Assembly: GCA_031288765.1 (NCBI GenBank)
Contig: JAITQV010000506.1
Location: 1-7,555, forward strand
Source of the DNA: Planctomycetaceae bacterium
GTDB lineage: Bacteria; Planctomycetota; Planctomycetia; Pirellulales; Thermoguttaceae
Direction of reading: 5' to 3'
DNA: 7,555 bases
Below the pieces are notes generated by a model. It worked only from the letters and a program-made list of their open reading frames with translations. It had not been told where the DNA came from and made no database searches. A program made the position numbers and the translations under genes. The first letter of the stretch is position 1; each line of letters opens with the position of its first letter. This document shows positions 3,663-7,555 of this stretch, one piece after another.

Positions 3663-6600
3663 TTATTCTTTTGTTTTTACCGGATCAGCCGGACGATTAG
3701 GCCACTTTTTCGGCTCCGCTTCCATACGTTTGAGAATCTCCTCAATACCGCGTTGAAGTTGCGGATCAAAACCTTCGAACATTGACTTGGGATCGTTTTC
3801 CACTTCAATGTCCGGCTCAACTCCCTTTCCCTCAATTATCCAATTCCCGTCTTCATCGTTCGTTCCGCGAAGAGGAACAAACACCATGCCGCCATCCAAT
3901 AATTGACCGCGCGGCGAAATACCAACCACACCCCCCCAACTCCGTTTGCCAATCAATATCCCAAGTCCCGCCTTGCGAAAATAATAAGGAAAAATATCGC
4001 CGTCGCTCGCCGAAGTCTCATTGATAAGACACACCTGATGCCCAAATCGGGCGTTGCCCGGATACGTACCCGGTGAAATATTGGTTCCGCCGAACCGTGT
4101 TCCGAGAAGTTTTTGGTTCAACCGCATAATAATCCATTGCGAGATGTTGCCGCCGCCGTTGCTGCGAACATCTATCACAAGACCTTCCTTACGGATTTGC
4201 GGATAATACCATTTCAAAAATTCATAAGAACCCGCCGCCCCCATGTCGGGAATATGTAAATAACCAACACGGTCATCAGTTGCTTTCGCAACTTTTTCAC
4301 GGTTTTTCAGAACAAAATCAAGATAGAGCAAATTTTGTTCGCTTGTTACGGGAACATACGTTGCTTTCCGTGAACCTTTGAACGACGGTTCGGAGTTGAG
4401 CGTCAACGTAACAGGATCACTCCGGTGCTGCAATAACCGGTACGGGTTTTCATCACCCGTCAACTCAATACCGTCAATTTGTAAAACATAATCGCCGACA
4501 TTAACATTCACTCCGATTTCAGTTAACGGCGAACGGTATTTTGATTCCGCATTGTCGCCGCGAAAAATCGCTGAAATTTTATAACGGTTTGATTTCGTAT
4601 CAAGTTCAAACCGGCAACCCGGCAATCCAACTACAGGACGTTTCGGTTGCACAAAATCACCGCCCTGAATATAAGCGTGTCCGACATTCAGCTCGGCAAC
4701 CATCTCGCTAAGAACATAATTCAAATCGCTCCGGTGTGCAACATAAGGAAGAAGTTCCCGATACTGGCGTTTCAAAGCATCCCAATCATAGCCGTGCATA
4801 TTTTTAACGTAAAAATAATCACGGAATTTCCGCCATGTTTCTTCGAATATCTCCGCCCATTCTTCCGCCGGAACACAATCAACAAACAGATTGTCCGTTT
4901 TCAGGTCGGTAACTTTCGGCGAGATTTTCGGCTCACAAACCTTCAATACCTTTCCCGAACGAAAAACAATTTTAGAAAAATCCGCCGCTATCGAATATCC
5001 GTCCACATCATTGAACAAAAGCGATTCTTTACGTTCTTTCAAATCGTAAATCATCAGACGCGGTTTCCGTTCCGGGTCGCGTCCGTAAAATGCGGCGTCC
5101 CGTTTGAGATAGTACAAAAATTGTCCGCTTGCGGAAAGATCGTCAAAATTGTCCGCCGTAACAGGAATCCGAACAATCCGCCCGCCAAGACCTTCCCAAT
5201 CAATTTTCGTTAATTTAAGTATCGACGGTTTCGGAACAAGTTTTGCCGTATCATTACTCGATTCGGCGTTGGTGATTTCCGCTGACGGTTTGGGCGAAGT
5301 TTCCGAGGGTGTTGCTGTTGCCGGTGTTGTTGCGGTCGGCGTTGTTGCGGTCGGCGTTTGAGTGATAGGCGTTGTTTCCTCATCGAATCGCGGAGCAAAC
5401 GGATTCGCAACATTTTTCCGTAATGCCAAAGCGAAAATCCCTTTATCACGGTTGCCGGCAAAATTCCATTCCACAGAACTATGCTGCGGCGCAAATTCAC
5501 GCCGTGACAGAAAATAAATATAATTTCCCGCCGGATCCCAAACAGGTTCCCGAACATCGAACACCGGATCGGTTATCGGGCGGGATTTTTTTGTTGCAAG
5601 TTCATAAATATGGAGTTGCCCGAATCCTTGCGGATCAAACAAAATGTATGCAAGATAACCGCCGCAAGGCGACCAACAGCCAACCGGCGTTCCGCCGTGC
5701 AACGCCGTAACAACTTCAACCGGAATTCCCTGCTTAAAATGTTCGTTGCCCTGCACCGCAACAATCCAGAGTTTAGCGTTACAATCACTGACCGAAAGAT
5801 AACGCCCGCAAGGTGAAATTCGCAAGTGATCCAGTTGACCGTTGAAGGTTTTGGTTAATTGCAACGGTTTTTTTGTTCCGTGAACTTCCAGCAGATAAAG
5901 TTGATCTTCACCGGTTTGATCGGAAATGTACGCGATTGTTTTACCGTTGTGCGACCATACCGGACAACGTTCGTGGGCGTTGCTGGAATGAGTGTGGTTG
6001 CGGACATAGCCGTTGTCCGCCGGAACCGTAAAAAGATCGCCGCGTGCGGTTACCGCAACACGTTTACCGCCCGGCGCCGCGGCATAATATTCGATATTTC
6101 CGCCTGCGTTGATTCGTGCCGGACGCATCGCAAGACCGTCATGGGGAACCCGAATCCTGATTTTTGAAAACCGTTCCGTATCCTGCGGCGCTTTTGTGTT
6201 ATAAACGATTAGCTCACCGCCGAGTTCATAAACGATTTGCCCTTCTTTATCGCCGGAAGCCCAACGGACATCCCATTGGCGTTCATCGGTACACTGAATG
6301 ATTGTTTCGGTTTTGGTGTTGTATTCAAAGAGGTTCATTGTACCGGTACGGTCGGAAGTGAAGTAGATTTTATCGTCAATCCAAATGGGTTCACGTTCGG
6401 TTCGCGGGTGTTGATCAATCCGTTTTGATTCTTTGGTTTCCAAATCAAAAATCATCAGATATTGCGCCCAACCGCCTTCGTAACGTTTCCACGACCGGAA
6501 ATCACGAAACAACGGCGAATAAACAATTTTTTTACCGTCCGGCGAAAAATCACCGGCTCCGGCGGTTGGCATTCCGGTTTTTTTCGGCAATCCGCCTTGC

Positions 6601-7100
6601 AAGGGAACGGTGTACAGCGTGCCGAGTTCGGTAACGGAGTTGGAATCACGAAGCGAACGGAACAGAATATTTTTGCCGTCCGGTGTCCAGCCGTAAACAA
6701 TATTATCATAACCGCGGCGGGGCGGCATGGGACCGACGGAAGGATAAAACGTCAATTGACGAGGAACACCGCCGTTGGACGGAACAACATACACTTGTTC
6801 ATCGCCGTTATATTGTCCGGTAAACGCTATCCATTTACCGTCCGGCGAAAATTTCGGAAAGATTTCGAGACCTTCGTGAGCGGTAAGCCGTGCTGCGGTA
6901 CCGCCTTTTGAGGAAACTTTCCAAAGGTCGCCGCCGTAACAGAAGACAACCGTTTTGCCGTGAATATCGGGAAACCGAAGCAATTTCGTGCCGTTGTTTT
7001 TCTGCGAAGACGGCGCAACAGGTTCGGCAAGCAACGAACTAACAAACAAAATACTCAATATAAACAATGAAAAATTGATTTTTTGGAACATAGCAGTCAT
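3663..7100 (-). CDS. Tricorn protease-like S41 family peptidase with signal peptide and PDZ domain
   Basis: This is an exported or periplasmic serine peptidase of the tricorn type, which trims peptides. From the ATG at 7100-7098 it is 1,145 residues long; archaeal tricorn is about 1,070. Residues 1-25 form a signal peptide ending SSLLA. Two beta-propellers of PD40/WD-like repeats follow (about 40-300 and 315-565), for example FSPDGKWIAFT. Next come a Thr/Pro linker (572-623), the C1 domain (about 742-808, WRKFRDYF...VGHAYI), a PDZ domain (about 818-920) and the S41 catalytic domain with DVRSNGGGN. The expected nucleophile is S1032 in SASDGD, with D1033 beside it. The catalytic histidine is H808, and the likely glutamate is E1090 in IIEGKGVEPD. 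The residue before the histidine, Ser745 in Thermoplasma tricorn, is Gly here. Alternative starts are TTG at 7118 and ATG at 7091, none with a Shine-Dalgarno sequence. The ATG at 7091 (MFQKIN) gives an equally good signal peptide. It is convergent with the unknown gene. Activity and substrates are inferred from the family. Confidence 0.93.
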   Translation of the reverse strand: MTAMFQKINFSLFILSILFVSSLLAEPVAPSSQKNNGTKLLRFPDIHGKTVVFCYGGDLWKVSSKGGTAARLTAHEGLEIFPKFSPDGKWIAFTGQYNGDEQVYVVPSNGGVPRQLTFYPSVGPMPPRRGYDNIVYGWTPDGKNILFRSLRDSNSVTELGTLYTVPLQGGLPKKTGMPTAGAGDFSPDGKKIVYSPLFRDFRSWKRYEGGWAQYLMIFDLETKESKRIDQHPRTEREPIWIDDKIYFTSDRTGTMNLFEYNTKTETIIQCTDERQWDVRWASGDKEGQIVYELGGELIVYNTKAPQDTERFSKIRIRVPHDGLAMRPARINAGGNIEYYAAAPGGKRVAVTARGDLFTVPADNGYVRNHTHSSNAHERCPVWSHNGKTIAYISDQTGEDQLYLLEVHGTKKPLQLTKTFNGQLDHLRISPCGRYLSVSDCNAKLWIVAVQGNEHFKQGIPVEVVTALHGGTPVGCWSPCGGYLAYILFDPQGFGQLHIYELATKKSRPITDPVFDVREPVWDPAGNYIYFLSRREFAPQHSSVEWNFAGNRDKGIFALALRKNVANPFAPRFDEETTPITQTPTATTPTATTPATATPSETSPKPSAEITNAESSNDTAKLVPKPSILKLTKIDWEGLGGRIVRIPVTADNFDDLSASGQFLYYLKRDAAFYGRDPERKPRLMIYDLKERKESLLFNDVDGYSIAADFSKIVFRSGKVLKVCEPKISPKVTDLKTDNLFVDCVPAEEWAEIFEETWRKFRDYFYVKNMHGYDWDALKRQYRELLPYVAHRSDLNYVLSEMVAELNVGHAYIQGGDFVQPKRPVVGLPGCRFELDTKSNRYKISAIFRGDNAESKYRSPLTEIGVNVNVGDYVLQIDGIELTGDENPYRLLQHRSDPVTLTLNSEPSFKGSRKATYVPVTSEQNLLYLDFVLKNREKVAKATDDRVGYLHIPDMGAAGSYEFLKWYYPQIRKEGLVIDVRSNGGGNISQWIIMRLNQKLLGTRFGGTNISPGTYPGNARFGHQVCLINETSASDGDIFPYYFRKAGLGILIGKRSWGGVVGISPRGQLLDGGMVFVPLRGTNDEDGNWIIEGKGVEPDIEVENDPKSMFEGFDPQLQRGIEEILKRMEAEPKKWPNRPADPVKTKE
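5311..5355 (-). repeat. 15-bp tandem repeat inside the protease gene, coding the Thr/Pro/Ala linker
   Basis: GTTGTTGCGGTCGGC occurs twice exactly (5326-5340 and 5341-5355), preceded by a degenerate third copy (5311-5325). On the coding strand it specifies the Thr-Pro-Thr-Ala type linker between the second propeller and the protease half. The in-frame unit length suggests growth by slippage, so linker length may vary between strains. Confidence 0.8.
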
Positions 7101-7555
7101 GTAAGAGGTTATGGACAAAGTTAAAGACGTAAAAGTTAAAGGTATTGGTTCAAAACGATACGTAAAAACCGATTCACTATAATTTTGATCATAGTAATTT
7201 GATGAAGTATAGTTTAAAAATGACGAAGTGAGCCTATTTTATTTATTTTATTCTATTTATTTTAACCTATTTTTTCCTGTAAAATTCCGAACAATAGGAA
7301 AATTCAAAAAAATAATCCGTATAAATTTGCAAACAATTGCGAAGAAAATTTGATTTTGCTTGTAAGGTAAGCATCTCAATAGAAAATCATTATACTTTGA
7401 ACGGTAAGAAATTGCCTCAGTTCTTATTTTTAACAGCAAAACTAATTTTTTTAGCAATTGTGATTAAAACAAGGAGGGTATTTAAACAATTAAGCGGATA
7501 AATTATTTTTCCACATACAATTTTTTTTCACGAGGAAGTGGGCAATTCTTAAGAT
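7101..7555. other. AT-rich intergenic region upstream of the protease
   Basis: No gene that I can support lies here. The 66-codon frame at 7257-7457 on the minus strand has AT-rich, low-information composition and no recognisable domain or RBS. The region should contain the protease promoter. TATACT and TATAGT boxes on the minus strand (near 7206-7211 and 7177-7182) are candidates, but neither has a good -35 partner at the usual spacing. AAGGAGG at 7471-7477 on the plus strand is not followed by a start codon at a usable distance. Confidence 0.5.

Noticed and set aside
4647..5213. 188-codon plus-strand frame
   Set aside because: It is antisense to the protease gene and has no domain signal; it is a shadow of the real frame.
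7405..7430. Terminator-like TAAGAA/TTCTTA hairpin followed by T's
   Set aside because: The stem is only six weak pairs with a 10-nt loop in AT-rich DNA. No gene ends just upstream.
7257..7457. 66-codon minus-strand frame as a small gene
   Set aside because: It has AT-driven composition, no RBS, no recognisable motif, and lies in the probable promoter region of the protease.

Overview
This 7,555-bp window holds three protein genes separated by unusually repeat-rich intergenic DNA. They are: a biosynthetic-type threonine ammonia-lyase (minus strand, its last few codons cut off by the left edge), a 237-residue protein of unknown function (plus strand), and a very large secreted tricorn-like S41 peptidase (minus strand). 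The base composition is moderate, with AT-rich spacers. A tricorn-family protease with a signal peptide and the dense short GC-rich hairpins in the spacers suggest a free-living or gut-associated Gram-negative-like bacterium. A Planctomycetes/PVC lineage seems possible, and Bacteroidetes, Fibrobacteres or Spirochaetes cannot be excluded. This assignment is inference only, because no rRNA or other phylogenetic marker is present.

Layout. Positions 1-1193 (minus): ilvA-type threonine dehydratase with a C-terminal ACT domain. Positions 1194-2336: a gene-free mosaic. It carries a plausible ilvA promoter, a 32-bp inverted repeat pair, a 215-bp interrupted palindrome (1461-1675) built from three kinds of hairpin, a tandem-hairpin element (1697-1748), an array of 21-bp direct repeats with one GATC per unit (2041-2166), and a three-hairpin module (2176-2257). 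Positions 2337-3050 (plus): the unknown gene, with a clear Shine-Dalgarno sequence. Positions 3051-3662: a second mosaic with another copy of the main hairpin family (3134-3162), a 286-bp interrupted palindrome whose parts sit symmetrically around 3334.5, and a second copy of the tandem-hairpin element (3487-3528). Positions 3663-7100 (minus): the tricorn-like protease. Positions 7101-7555: an AT-rich spacer with no gene that I can support.

How the parts relate. The three genes do not form an operon. ilvA and the unknown gene are divergent, and the unknown gene and the protease are convergent. The threonine lyase supplies 2-oxobutanoate for isoleucine synthesis or threonine breakdown. The protease is an exported peptide-processing enzyme. 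Nothing visible links either one to the unknown gene. The most interesting feature is the repeat system. Members of the same hairpin families lie on both sides of the unknown gene, and several copies differ by paired substitutions in both arms of the stem. That points to maintained secondary structure in RNA or single-stranded DNA, as in REP/BIME-type elements mobilised in trans. No transposase is encoded in the window.
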